Below, piece by piece: positions 21,767-33,101 of a stretch of DNA of 64,000 bases (positions are counted from its first letter, which is position 1; each line of letters opens with the position of its first letter). The DNA lies in NCBI RefSeq assembly GCF_038502225.1, contig NC_091382.1, positions 11,188,243 through 11,252,242 on the forward strand. Reading direction: 5' to 3'. The translations under genes and the position numbers were made by a program. The stretch is from Cherax quadricarinatus (lineage: Eukaryota > Arthropoda > Malacostraca > Decapoda > Parastacidae). The notes under the pieces are model-generated. The model did not search any database and had not been told where the DNA came from. It worked only from the letters and a program-made list of their open reading frames with translations.

Positions 21767-24700
21767 ATTATTATTATCACACTGGCCGATTCCCACCAAG
21801 GCAGGGTGGCCAGAAAAAGAAAAACTTCCACCATCATTCACTCCATCATTGTCTTGCCAGAAGGGTGCTTTACACTACAGTTTTTAAACTGCAACATTAA
21901 CACCCCTCCTTCAGAGTGCAGGCACTGTACTTCCCATCTCCAGGACTCAAGTCTGGCCTGCCGGTTTCCCTGAACCCCTTCATAAATGTTACTTTGCTCA
22001 CACTCCAACAGCACGTCAAGTATTAAAAACCATTAGTCTCCATTCACTCCTATCAAACACGCTCACGCATGCCTGCTGGAAGTCCAAGCCCCTCGCACAC
22101 AAAACCTCCTTTACCCACTCCCTCCAACCTTTCCTAGGCCGACCCCTACCCCGCCTTCCTTCCACTACAGACTGATACAATCTTGAAGTCACTTTGTTTC
22201 GCTCCATTCTCTCTACATGTCCGAACCACCTCAACAACCCTTCCTCAGCCCTCTGGACAACAGTTTTGGTAATCCCGCACCTCCTCCTAACTTCCAAACC
22301 ACGAATTCTCTGCATTATATTCACACCACACATTGCCCTCAGACATGACATCTCCACTGCCTCCAGCCTTCTCCTCGCTGCAACATGCTTCACACCCATA
22401 TAAGAGCATTGGTAAAACTATACTCTCATACATTCCCCTCTTTGCCTCCAAGGACAAAGTTCTTTGTCTCCACAGACTCCTGAGTGCACCACTCACCCTT
22501 TTCCCCTCATCAATTCTATGATTCACCTCATCTTTCATAGACCGATCCGCTGACACGTCCACTCCCAAATATCTGAATACATTCACCTCCTCCATACTCT
22601 CTCCCTCCAATCTGATATCCAATCTTTCATCACCTAATCTTTTTGTTATCCTCATAACCTTACTCTTTCCTGTATTCACTTTTAATTTTCTTCTTTTGCA
22701 CAACCTACCAAATTCATCCACCAATCTCTGCAACTTCTCTTCAGAATCTCCCAAAAGCACAGTGTCATCAGCAAAGAGAAACTGTGACAACTCCCACTTT
22801 ATGTGTGATTCTTTATCTTTTAACTCCACGCCTTTTGTCAAGACCCTCGCATTTACTTCTCTTACAACCCCATCTATAAATATATTAAACAACCATGGTG
22901 ACATCACACATCCTTGTCTAAGGCCTACTTTTACTGGGAAATAATTTCCCTCTTTCCTACATACTCTAACTTGAGCCTCACTATCCTCGTAAAAACTCTT
23001 CACTGCTTTCAGTAACCTACCTCCTACACCATACACCTGCAACATCTGCCACAATGCCCCCCTATCCACCCTGTCACACGCCTTTTCCAAATCCATAAAT
23101 GCCACAAAGACCTCTTTAGCCTTATCTAAATATTGTTCACTTATATGTTTCACTGTAAACACCTGGTCCACACACCCCCTACCTTTCTTAAAGCCTCCTT
23201 GTTCATCTGCTATCCTATTCTCCGTCTTACTCTTAATTCTTTTAATAATACCTCTACCATACACTTTACCAGGTATACTCAACAGACTTATCCCCCTATA
23301 ATTTTCGCACTCTCTTTTGTCCCCTTTGCCTTTATACAAAGGAGCTATGCATGCTCTCTGCCAATCCCTAGGTACCTTACCCTCTTCCATACATTTATTA
23401 AATAATTGCACCAACCACTCCAAAACTATATCCCCACCTTCTTTTAACATTTCTATCTTTATCCCATCAATCCCGGCTGCCTTACCCCCTTTCATTTTAC
23501 CTACTGCCTCACGAACTTCCCCCACACTCACAAGTGGCTCTTCCTCACTCCTACAAGATGTTATTCCTCCTTGCCCTATACACGAAATCACAGCTTCCCT
23601 ATCTTCATCAACATTTAACAATTCCTCAAAATATTCCCTCCATCTTCCCAATACCTCTAACTCTCCATTTAATAACTCTCCTCTTCTATTTTTAACTGAC
23701 AAATCCATTTGTTCTCTAGGCTTCCTTAACTTGTTAATCTCACTCCAAAGCTTTTTCTTATTTTCAACAAAATTTGTTGATAACATCTCACCCACTCTCT
23801 CATTTGCTCTCTTTTTACATTGCTTCACCACTCTCTTAACCTCTCTCTTTTTCTCCATATACTCTTCCCTCCTTGCATCACTTCTACTTTGTAAAAACTT
23901 CTCATATGCTAACTTTTTCTCCCTTACTGCTCTCTTTACATCATCATTCCACCAATCGCTCCTCTTCCCTCCCGCACCCACGTTCCTGTAACCACAAACT
24001 TCTGCTGAACACTCTAACACTACATTTTTAAACCTACCCCATACCTCTTCGACCCCATTGCCTATGCTCTCATTAGCCCATCTATCCTCCAATAGCTGTT
24101 TATATCTTACCCTAACTGCCTCCTCTTTTAGTTTATAAACCTTCACCTCTCTCTTCCCTGATGCTTCTATTCTCCTTGTATCCCATCTACCTTTTACTCT
24201 CAGTGTAGCTACAACTAGAAAGTGATCTGATATATCTGTGGCCCCTCTATAAACATGTACATCCTGAAGTCTACTCAACAGTCTTTTATCTACCAATACA
24301 TAATCCAACAAACTACTGTCATTTCGCCCTACATCATATCTTGTATACTTATTTATCCTCTTTTTCTTAAAATATGTATTACCTATAACTAAACCCCTTT
24401 CTATACAAAGTTCAATCAAAGGGCTCCCATCATCATTTACACCTGGCACCCCAAACTTACCTACCACACCCTCTCTAAAAGTTTCTCCTACTTTAGCATT
24501 CAGATCCCCTACCACAATTACTCTCTCACTTGGTTCAAAGGCTCCTATACATTCACTTAACATCTCCCAAAATCTCTCTCTCTCCTCTACATTCCTCTCT
24601 TCTCCAGGTGCATACACGCTTATTATGACCCACTTTTCACATCCAACCTTTACTTTAATCCACATAATTCTTGAATTTACACATTCATATTCTCTTTTCT

Positions 24701-25345
24701 CCTTCCATAACTGATCCTTCAACATTACGGCTACCCCTTCCTTTGCTCTAACTCTCTCAGATACTCCAGATTTAATCCCATTTATTTCCCCCCACCAAAA
24801 CTTCCCTACCCCCTTCAGCTTTGTTTCGCTAAGGGCCAGGACATCCAACTTCTTTTCATTCATAACATCAGCAATCATCTGTTTCTTGTCATCCGCACTA
24901 CATCCACGCACATTCAAGCATCCCAGTTTTATAAAGTTTTTCTTCTTCTCTTTTTTAGTAAATGTCTACAGGAGAAGGGGTTACTAGCCCATTGCTCCCG
25001 GCATTTTAGTCGCCTCATACGACACGCATAGCTTACGGAGGAAAGATTCTTTTCCACTTCCCCATGGACAATAGAAGAAATAAAGAAGAACAAGAGCTAT
25101 TTAGAAAAAGGGGAAAAACCTAGATGTATGTATATATATATGCATGTGCGTGTCTGTGAAGTGTGACCAAAGTGTAAGTAGGAGTAGCAAGATATCCCTG
25201 TTATCTAGCATGTTCATGAGACAGAAAAAGAAACCAGCAATCCTACCATCATGCAAAACAGTTACAGGTTTCTGTTTCACAGTCATCTGGCAGGACGCTA
25301 GTACTTCCCTGGGTGGTTGCTGTCTACCAACCTACTACCTGCAAT
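21767..25345 (-). mobile_element. near full-length RTE-like LINE
   Basis: About 3.6 kb on minus. The 5' end is near 25345 (GGTAGTAGGTTGGTAGACAG, shared with the start of the copy at 43197), the 5' UTR runs to 24918, one long endonuclease-RT ORF follows (24917 to about 22016), then a 3' UTR and a terminal (ATA)n at 21767-21779. No ORF1 was seen, as in many RTE elements. This is the reference copy for the many fragments in the window. Confidence 0.85.
22016..24917 (-). pseudogene. RTE-like endonuclease-reverse transcriptase, one frameshift
   Basis: An 876-residue frame (24917-22287) plus a C-terminal continuation in another frame (22399-22016). The APE-like endonuclease occupies about residues 1-235: LALSETKLKG, VYAPGEER, VVGDLNAKVG, ISDHFLV. 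RT spans about 440-760: APLYKGKGDK, NYRGISLLSIPGKVY, EQGGFKKGRG, FMDLEKACDRV, GLRQGCVMSPWLFNIFID, FLFADDTVLLG. The usual KAFDRV reads KACDRV. After LLYGCEA a short deletion near 22385 shifts the frame into LRWFGHVERM and GRGRPRKGW. Otherwise open, so this copy is young. Confidence 0.9.
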
Positions 25346-25799
25346 TTGGGCATGGGAAATGCAGTGAGCACATATTGAACAAAATCCTATAACCTGTTTT
25401 CAATTTGGAGGACTGCTTCAGACATTGCTTCTAGATGTACCAGGGCTCTTCTCAATAAAAAAGACTGTAAGCTGGCTATTAATATATGCAGTGTCTTGCA
25501 TGTGTCTTGAGTATCAACTGCTTAAGTTCCAGTTTTTCCTCTTCTGTTATCTGCCTCCCTTCCATCTGGGAACTGAGCTACTCCAACATTTCTACCGCAG
25601 TTTTTTCTTCACCATTATCATCCTGTAAGGGTTCTTGCACATCTTCTGGTTGTATAACTTCACAGCCCTCACTTGGCACCCTCCTTGCCAAGATTAACAG
25701 CTTCCTGAACCTGACTCTCTACTGAGGAAAAAACCTGTGAAATTATTCACCACACTAGGCAATCGTTGTCCCCAATTTGAATTTATTATTGACTGAAGC
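25346..25799. other. unassigned intron sequence
   Basis: Probably the 3' continuation of the decayed Tigger-type copy at 25800-26645, but no motif supports that directly. Confidence 0.35.
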
Positions 25800-26645
25800 T
25801 TGTCATCTCATGCAATTTTGACAGGTATTGCACCTGCAATGTTAAATTTATGCCAGAACTCAAGCACTCCAAGGTCTGGGTCAGCATCCATTGTTGTGAG
25901 GAGTTTCTGCACCAACCTGCTTGTCTATATACCTTTGATGAGATCCGAGAGTCTTTCTACTCTTGGAGCCCATCCATGAGTTGGCTGTACCTAAATGTCT
26001 CAACAACTCTTTGATCCAGTTGCTGTAACAAAGATAATCATACTTAGTGGTAAAAACAAAACCTTCACATTTAGATGCAAATTCTGCAAGAGTTAAGGAT
26101 TACTACAGAAATTATCCAGAGAGACGAGAACCCTGAATGAACAGTTCGTTATGACCAGTTACATCCTGACTGAAGGAATAAACTATTTGAGCCACTCGAT
26201 AAACAAGGCCTCACTCATTCATGCTATTGGGTTAGACTACCAAATGACAGGCAAAGTGCTTGTGTCTTTCAGTTTAAAAGCACAGAAATTCTAAAAGTGG
26301 TAAAGAAGCCTGAGTATTTTTGGAGCAATAAAAAAGCATGGGGATTCTGGGAGTAATAAAGTACAGGGATTCTTGGAATGATATAGAAGCACAGGAATTC
26401 CTGGAGTGATAAAGAAACACAAGCTTGCAAATATAATCACCAGAAGTGAGCTCACACAATTCTCTGTGCCTTGAATCCAGGTGCACTTTTGTCTTGCTTG
26501 ATGAAAACATTTTCTACCAGTGTAATCCTGTCTCATCAACACTCAACACTTGTTCAGGCATGTGCCACCCTCAGAAATAAATTCTTGCAGCTCATGAGGA
26601 AAATCCCCTACAGCCATAGGGTTAGCAAAGGCACTTTTCCCAATG
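25800..26645 (-). pseudogene. decayed Tigger-type transposase
   Basis: Minus strand near 26540-26480 reads VLMRQDYTG...KMF in shifting frames, followed by KTKVHLDSRHRELCELTSG. This recalls the Tigger DDE block (VDETGL, KMPSRT, APGFKASKDRLT). The first catalytic Asp appears mutated or out of frame. Downstream the YHS.NP segment has expanded into a minisatellite (26272-26430). Many stops are present. Confidence 0.5.
26272..26430 (-). repeat. minisatellite inside transposase relic
   Basis: About five diverged copies of a 25-40 bp unit of the form CACAGGAATTCCTGGAGTG then ATAAAGAA (plus strand). On minus they stay in one frame and encode repeated YHSRN.C and FITP.IP words, derived from the transposase LLVYHSENP motif. 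Confidence 0.6.
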
Positions 26646-26654
26646 AACTTTGCG

Positions 26655-26885
26655 GTATGCAGTTACCTGGAGTCTACCTGGAGGGTATTCCAGGGATCAA
26701 CATCCCTGTGGCCAGGTCTATGACCATGCCTCCCAGTGGATCAGGGCCTAATCAACCAAGCTGTAACTACTAGTTGCATATAGTCCAACATACAAACCAC
26801 AGCCCAGCTGATCCGGCGTTGACTTTAGGTATCTGTCCAGCTCCCTCCTGAAGTAAATGTGCAGCTTTCGTCCTGACACACGCTG
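26655..26885 (-). mobile_element. LINE P 3' end fragment
   Basis: Plus-strand words CCTGGAGGGTATTCCAGGGA, GGCCAGGTCTATGACC and CAGCCCAGCTGATCCGGCG are the reverse complement of the family P C terminus and 3' tail. Confidence 0.6.
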
Positions 26886-27301
26886 TTTTGCAGTGCTATA
26901 GGGTTTTCTCCCTTACAATAAGCAAAGTAAATGGAGCACTTTCCTTTATTTTCTGCTGAATTCACAGATTGAGAAATTATTTCAGTCTTATTTGCATTCT
27001 CTGTTCCATTTTTTCAGTAGGTCCCAATCAGGGTTACTCATTACACAAGCTTTCACTGTCTCAAATTGAACGAATCATTCATGTTCTAACACCAAGAGCA
27101 CATGCTGTCTCCATAACATATGCAGCATTGGATTTCTTCACTAGAGGCATAGTTTCATGCTTAAACTTCTTGGCACCTTACCAATACTAAAATCCCTCTT
27201 TTAATGCCATGATTAATATCCAGGCATGAGATGGGGTGATGAAAAAATAAAAAAATGGAATGATAAACACAGGAGAGAGTAATTATATGCTACACTACAT
27301 A

Positions 27302-27440
27302 AATAACCCACACATAGGAGAAAGAAACTTATGGTGATGTTTTGGTCCGACTTGGACCATTAGTTTGTCATTTAACTAGTTAATGGCCCAAGTTGGACCG
27401 AAACGTCATCATAAGTTTCTTTCTACTGTGTGCTGGTTAT
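27302..27440. repeat. palindromic hammerhead-like repeat (family D)
   Basis: Imperfect inverted repeat. The left arm 27302-27363 and right arm 27377-27440 each carry GGTCC.AAGT..GGACC beside GAAACGTC (right: TTGGACCGAAACGTCATC). The 3' half of a hammerhead core (stem II, GAAAC, GTC) is recognisable; the CTGANGA half is not. It resembles the 30133-30323 insertion. Confidence 0.55.
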
Positions 27441-27757
27441 CTGTATATTATTCCACTCATGGTATTGTGCCTTTTTATTCTTGAACTATATATGATACAT
27501 GTCTATGAGGTTACTGGTGGCCCAAGGCATATGGGAGGGAAAATATCCTGCATGCAACAGGACAAAAATATAGGCATTTACAGAGAAAGGTAGTAAGAGG
27601 ACACACAAGTTAATCATGGTGTAATGGTTATGTAGCAACTGAATGTGCAGTTTACAGTAAGCTGTTAATTTGCTCTAAAGAAATTATAATCTTGAAATTA
27701 AATAAGTGGAAATAAAATGTAACTGAAACATTGAAAATAAATTATCAAAACACTAAC
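27441..27757. other. intron sequence next to kindlin exon
   Basis: The first ~60 bp (GGTATTGTGCCTTTTTATTC) continue the family D repeat. The rest shows no signal until the donor site at 27757. Confidence 0.5.
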
Positions 27758-27939
27758 CCAACATTTATACGAGCTCTTTCAAGGAGAGATTTAGGGCGAA
27801 GGAGCGAGTTGCGTGCCTCTTCTGATGGAAGCATCGGAGAGTTGGCAAGAGATGAGCTCAGATCATCAGCTCCATCAATGCTGTCCATGGTGCTGTTGTG
27901 GCTTCCCACACCATTGCTGTTGAATCTCCATGTTCCACC
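27758..27939 (-). CDS. FERMT-like: kindlin exon, end of F1 loop and entry to F2
   Basis: Minus-strand exon of 182 bp, phase 0 in and phase 2 out. It encodes a Ser/Asn/Gly/Asp-rich linker, then EEARNSLLRPKSLLERARIN. The last block matches the LLRPK(S/T)L(L/I)E(K/R)AR(I/M)N motif that closes the F1 loop in kindlins. The acceptor is TTGACAG and the donor GTTAGT. The final GG joins the A opening the next exon to make the Gly before WLDSS, a strong check on both boundaries. Confidence 0.92.
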
Positions 27940-28754
27940 CTGTCAAGAACATAATTTTATGATTTTTTTTTTTATTAACCAGTACAGTTATCATCAGAAT
28001 CCCAATTTTTAGGAAATAAATCAGGCTCTAAACAAAAAGATTAATAGCTAAACAATTCTACCCAACACTCCTGTTTATTGTGTATGGACATAAATGCACA
28101 CTAGGTGAATACATACTCTAACCATAGCACTATATGCTACACAATGAACTCTTAAATTGTTTCCAAAGTATGCCTGCATCAGAGCAGCCGAATATCCAAT
28201 ACATGCAGTACACCTAGTTGTATTTACCTCAAAAAATGCTTTTAACAAATTTGCCTTCAAAAAAAAAAAAATTGAATGAAATCACAAACTTTCTATGGGC
28301 TGGATTAACCAGCAACAGTGAGGAATGGAATTCTGAAAAGGATTTCTCTGGTTCTGAAGGAAAGCAGATTACTCACAGCACCACTCTAAGTGGTGGTGTC
28401 TAACACGAGATATAGCTGTAGCATCCACTGCCAGTGGATGCTATACTTGTGTGGTATACACCATGTGCCACCCCTATGTGGGCCTCTCTGTCCGTTACTC
28501 TAGTGTCACGTGACTCTGACCTGAACAGCGCCCAGCTGGGCCATAGGTCGATCAGTTAGATTCAGGAAAGGATTGGGACCAGATGTACAAGAAGGCTGGA
28601 CTTCATCTTATTCTGCCAATACATGAATAACAGTCCCTCCAATTGTGTCATTGCTACATGAAGACTGAAGGGAGAATGACTGAACTGAGTAGTCTGTGTA
28701 ACAACAGTGGACAGAAATGCAATTATAAGTTCAAAAGTGTTGATTCAGACATTA
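27940..28754. other. unassigned intron sequence
   Basis: Contains the polypyrimidine tract and acceptor for exon 27758-27939 at its left edge. A short local repeat AGCATCCACTGCCAGTGGATGCT near 28420 is self-complementary. Nothing else was recognised. Confidence 0.45.
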
Positions 28755-28855
28755 AACTTTTTTTTAACAAACTGGCCATCTCCCACTGAGGTAGGGTGAC
28801 CTGTAAAAGAAGGAACACTTTCACCATCACTCCATCACTGTCAACACAAAATGGT
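28755..28855 (-). mobile_element. RTE-like 3' tail
   Basis: TTTTTTTTAACAAACTGGCC, CTCCCACTGAGGTAGGGTG and ACTTTCACCATCACTCC: the reverse complement of the RTE tail. Confidence 0.65.
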
Positions 28856-28879
28856 AGTCTAAACCCTTGATGAGTGAGT

Positions 28880-28990
28880 GGTAAACTCCAGGCCAATGTG
28901 TAAGCCACTGTAGCCAGCTGGCCCAGTGGCTTACACACTGGCCTGGAGTTTTAGGTCTCACTTGCCATGGGTTCAAATCTCCACCCATTC
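28880..28990. repeat. foldback tRNA-SINE head
   Basis: Arms 28883-28911 and 28925-28952 are near-perfect inverted copies of the SINE head half CAGTGGCTTACACACTGG and CCTGGAGTTT. The right copy continues into a B box (GGGTTCAAATC at 28969). Confidence 0.7.
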
Positions 28991-29039
28991 TGTCCTTTGT
29001 TTCCTATTGTGTTATTACAATTTCGAGTGCAGGCCTTGT

Positions 29040-29185
29040 ACTTCCCACCTCCATGGGGAAGTGGAGAAGAATTCTTCCTTCCTAAGCCATACGTGTTGTA
29101 AGAGGTGGCTAAAATGCAGGGAGCAAGGGGCTAGTAATCCCTTCACTGTATTAATTGGTAAATGTAAAAAGAACAATTTTATATT
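29040..29185 (+). mobile_element. RTE-derived SINE
   Basis: CCATGGGGAAGTGGAGAAG, CTAAGCCATACGTGTTGTAA, GGGAGCAAGGGGCTAGTAAT, then AAATGTAAAAAGAACAA. The 3' RTE tail is missing. Confidence 0.65.
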
Positions 29186-29789
29186 AGACTATTAAGCATA
29201 AACCCATCTGCCATCAGAGAAGGTGTAGTAATGCCTCATTTGTCGTTTCATTATTCTATGGAAAATCTTCTGATAACGGAGATGAGGAAGAAAAATGGAG
29301 TGAAAATAAAATAACAGCAAAAGCGATTGTGCTGATGTTATTCTTAGTAATATACCAGCAGGAGCTGAAGTGCCACAATCTATTGCTCCACAAACACTAC
29401 AAGTTGCCATGACACCACCACCAGCCCTAACTCATCCAGGTGCCCTGTAAAACCACATGTGCCATCACCAATACCCCTAACACCACCAGCTTCCTTGCCA
29501 CCAAGTATCATAAACCAAATGTAATATTGTACCACTACCAAATGTCACAACACCATCAGGCGTTGGAGCTGGCAGGAAGATTTTTCATGTCCCAGAGGCA
29601 AACTGGCCATACAGGCACTTGGCCAATCCTCGGTGGGCCTCTGCGATGGTAAAAAAAAAAAAAGTTAAAGTTGCTGCACAAAGATTGAAACTAAAATGGA
29701 ATGTGCCTTAACTGAGCAGTGAAAACATGCTTCTGGCCCTCAGTCTGTTAGTCAGTGTGGCACTGACAGTGGTCGAGCACACTTGATAG
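29186..29789. other. unassigned intron sequence with one odd frame
   Basis: A minus-strand frame at 29410-29192 reads RYQKIFHRIMKRQMRHYYTF and then SDGRWVY, which looks protein-like, but I cannot name a family and see no splice context. The rest has a Thr/Pro-rich plus frame (29440-29652) with no signature. Confidence 0.35.
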
Positions 29790-30132
29790 GTGGCTTATTC
29801 CTCTATAATTTTTACAACCTCTTTTGTCCCCCTTTCCTTTATATAAAGGAACTATACATGCTCTCTGCCAATCCCTAGGTACCTTCCTCTCTTTCACACA
29901 TTTATTAAACAAAAATACCAGCCACTCCAACACTATATTCTCACTTGCTTTTAACATTTGTGTCATGACCCTATCAGTTCCAGCTGCTTTACCCCCTTTC
30001 ATTCTACGTAATGTCTCATGCACCTCCCCCACACTCACATCCTGCTCTTCTTCACTCCCAAAAGATGTTATACCCCCCCTCCCTGGCCAGTGCATGAAAT
30101 TACCGCCTCCCTTTCTTCATTGACATTTAAAA

Positions 30133-30323
30133 TACACAAATAACCCGCACATAGAAGAGAGGAGCTTACGACGACGTTTCGGTCCGACTTGGACCATTTA
30201 CAAAGTCACACTGTGACTTCGTAAATGGTCCAAGTCAGGCCGAAACATCGTCATAAGCTCCTCGCTTCTACATGCGGGTTATCTGTGTATCGTTCCAGTC
30301 ACGGTATTGTGCCTTTTTTTGTT
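30133..30323. mobile_element. palindromic hammerhead-like insertion with 14-bp TSD
   Basis: 191 bp flanked by exact ATTGACATTTAAAA duplications (30119-30132, 30324-30337). Left and right arms are inverted copies containing GGTCCAAGTCGGACC next to GAAACGTC (minus strand in the left arm; GGCCGAAACATC on plus in the right). It ends in GGTATTGTGCCTTTTTTT. The CTGANGA half of a hammerhead core is not clear. Confidence 0.75.
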
Positions 30324-30453
30324 ATTGACATTTAAAAGTTCCTCAAAATATTCCTGCCATCTACCCAAGACCAGCTCCCCATCTACTAACTCCCCTACTC
30401 TGTTTTTTAACTGATGAATCCATTCATTCCCTAGGCTTTCTTAACTTGTTTAA

Positions 30454-31691
30454 CCCTTTGAGGGTTTTGGTCGTACTAGTACGTCTTACGCGTAGGGGTT
30501 TTTAATGTACTAGTACGCATAAATTCTAGCGGCCTCAAATCTAGTGGGAGAAAGCTGGTAGGCCTTCATATGAAAGAATGGGTCTATGTGGTCAGTGTGC
30601 ACAGTCTATGAAAAAAATCATAGAATTGATGAGGGAAAATGAGTGAGTGGTGCACTGCAGCAAAAAATGAAGCATGGGTGAAAAAAAAAACAGTCCAGAG
30701 AATTTTTTTTAGGAATGCGGGATTAATCAGCACACAGGAAGGAAGGCGGGGTAGGGGTCGGCCTTAGAGAGGTTGTTGTGTGCGAGAGGCTTCTAGCAGG
30801 TAATGAGAAAAAAAAAACTTTGACCATTTTTTTTGAATAAATCAGCAACTTTGCAGTGTATGTTCGTATGGTATTTATTGTTGTATTCTAGTTTTCTTGG
30901 TCTCATTTTATAGAATGGAAGACATATTACAGAAATTGAGATGATTTTGACTGGTTTTACAATGAAAGGTGCCTTGAAATTGAGCTCAAAGTAGCAGAAA
31001 TGTTCGATTTTTACCAAACTTCAAAAGTAAACAAATCGTGCCAAGCGTGCAATACACGTCAACTGGTGAGTCTAATATTCTTTCACAAGTGCACCAATAA
31101 TATTTATACCATTTTTTACACTAATGCAGTAGTCTGCATAACAGTAAATCTTATATTTTTTGTGAGAATAAAAATTCAAAGTGGAAAGCAAAAGAATATA
31201 AGAGGGGCCTTGAGACGTGACTAATGACTAGAGGAAATGTCATTTTAGTGCCAGGAATGTCTTTCTTGTTTATTCTGGACCCTATTCGGAAATTGGCATC
31301 TTTTGAAATTTGTGTGAAATTGGCAAAATTGCTAAATTCTGACCACTGTACTGGATAGTTGAATTTCATAAATGGGTTGTTTCTTGCACCCATTCGATAG
31401 AAAAAATGGAGTTCTAGCGAAATATTCATGTTTTTTGTCGACTAGTACAGTGAAATTGGCCGAAAATGGGGCTCAAAGTGGGCAAAATCGCCGATGCGTA
31501 AACATTGCTGAGACCGCTAACTTTGCGAGAGCATAATTCCGTAAGTTTTCTATCAAATTTCAAACTTTTGATGTCTTTATGATCGGGAAAAGATTCTCTA
31601 TCTTTTCATAAGAGAAAATAATTTTTTTTTTTTTTAAATTTGGCCGACCCTGAGAACGAGTTTCGGAGAGGGCCTGTCGACCCTCAAAGTG
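30454..31691 (-). mobile_element. TTAA-flanked (piggyBac-like) element
   Basis: Ends CCCTTTGAGGGT and ACCCTCAAAGTG with TTAA at 30450-30453 and 31692-31695, inserted in the RTE linker. The middle matches 44816-45886 in reverse orientation (for example GTGCACA..., ...AATCGCCGATGC). No transposase frame. Confidence 0.8.
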
Positions 31692-33101
31692 TTAACTCGC
31701 TCCAAATTTTTTTCTTATTTTCGTCAAAATTTCTCAACAGTGCCTCTCCCATTCTATCATCTGCTCTGCTTTTGCACTCTCTTCACCTTTCTTTTACTCT
31801 CCATATACTCTACTCTTATTATAACACTTCTGCTTTGTAAAAACCTCTCATAAGCTACCTTTTTCTCTTTTATCACATCCTTTACTTCATCATTCCACCA
31901 ATCACTCCTCTTTCCTCCTGCACCCACCCTCCTATAACCACAAACTTCTGCCCCACATTCTAATATGGCATTTCTAAAATTATCCCATCCCTCTTCAACC
32001 CATCCACTACCCACAATTACTCCACTTTTTTGCCAATAGTTGCTTATATCTCACCCTAACTTCCTCCTCCCTAAGATTATAAACTTTCACCTCTCTCTTA
32101 CTTGTTGTTGCCATTTTCCTCTTTTCCCATCTGCCTCTTACTCTAACTGTAGCTACAACTAAATAATGATCTGATATATCCGTTGCCCATTTTTTACTAT
32201 CAGTACAATTTACTCTTAAGATTTTTGACATTATTTTAGTTACCATTACTTGTTTAATAACCATAACCTGTTTTAACACCACATTTACTATCTTGGAGTA
32301 GTTCCTTACTCTTAAATACCTTGTACTACCAATTAAGCACTAGTATAACTACCACTGCAATATTGAATCCAAATAACTGTTCTTAAAATTTAGTACTTGA
32401 TATAAACATTTCTTTTTTCATTTTATTTTTATTAATTAATATTTCTTGTAATCATTATTACTTACTACAATTTTATTAAACACCATATTTACTACCAGTC
32501 AACTTTACTTTTGTACATTAATCAATATTTTATACTTTTCTTAACCTTTTGTTGCCAAATTTTCAAGTTTGTATATTCAACTCCAACCTTTATACTGTAT
32601 TATCCTTTGTACCATCTTAATATCATATTATAACCAAGTCATTGCCATTTTTATTTTTCTATTTTATTCTTTTGGTACATTAATTTGTGTATTTTATCTT
32701 GTCAATTTCAATCTAGTTATACTCTTGTTCTTGTTAACAACTTATATTAGACCTTAGTGCAATTGCAAGTGAAAGTCTTGTACCATTTTAACTTGTATTC
32801 TTATTAGTTTATACCTAGTTGTACTTTAGCTCATTCTAGCTCAATACATAGACAACACAATTATAAGAGCGAGTCTGGTGCTATTTGTAATTTGTATTTT
32901 TATAGTATTAGTTTATACCTAGTTGTACTTGAGCTCATTCTAGCACAACACACAGACAATATCAACTTCATTATGTTTATTAGTGACTATACTCTATATG
33001 ACCAAAGTGCTTTAGCTATATACTTGTCCAACCTTCCCACTACTACAGATATCAGTATTAGAACTCACTGGATATAAATAACCACTATTTAAACCTAAAA
33101 G

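Noticed and set aside
23317..23991. Long plus-strand frame (224 codons)
   Set aside because: It is the antisense shadow of the RTE-like ORF, Ser/Pro/Leu-rich with no domain.
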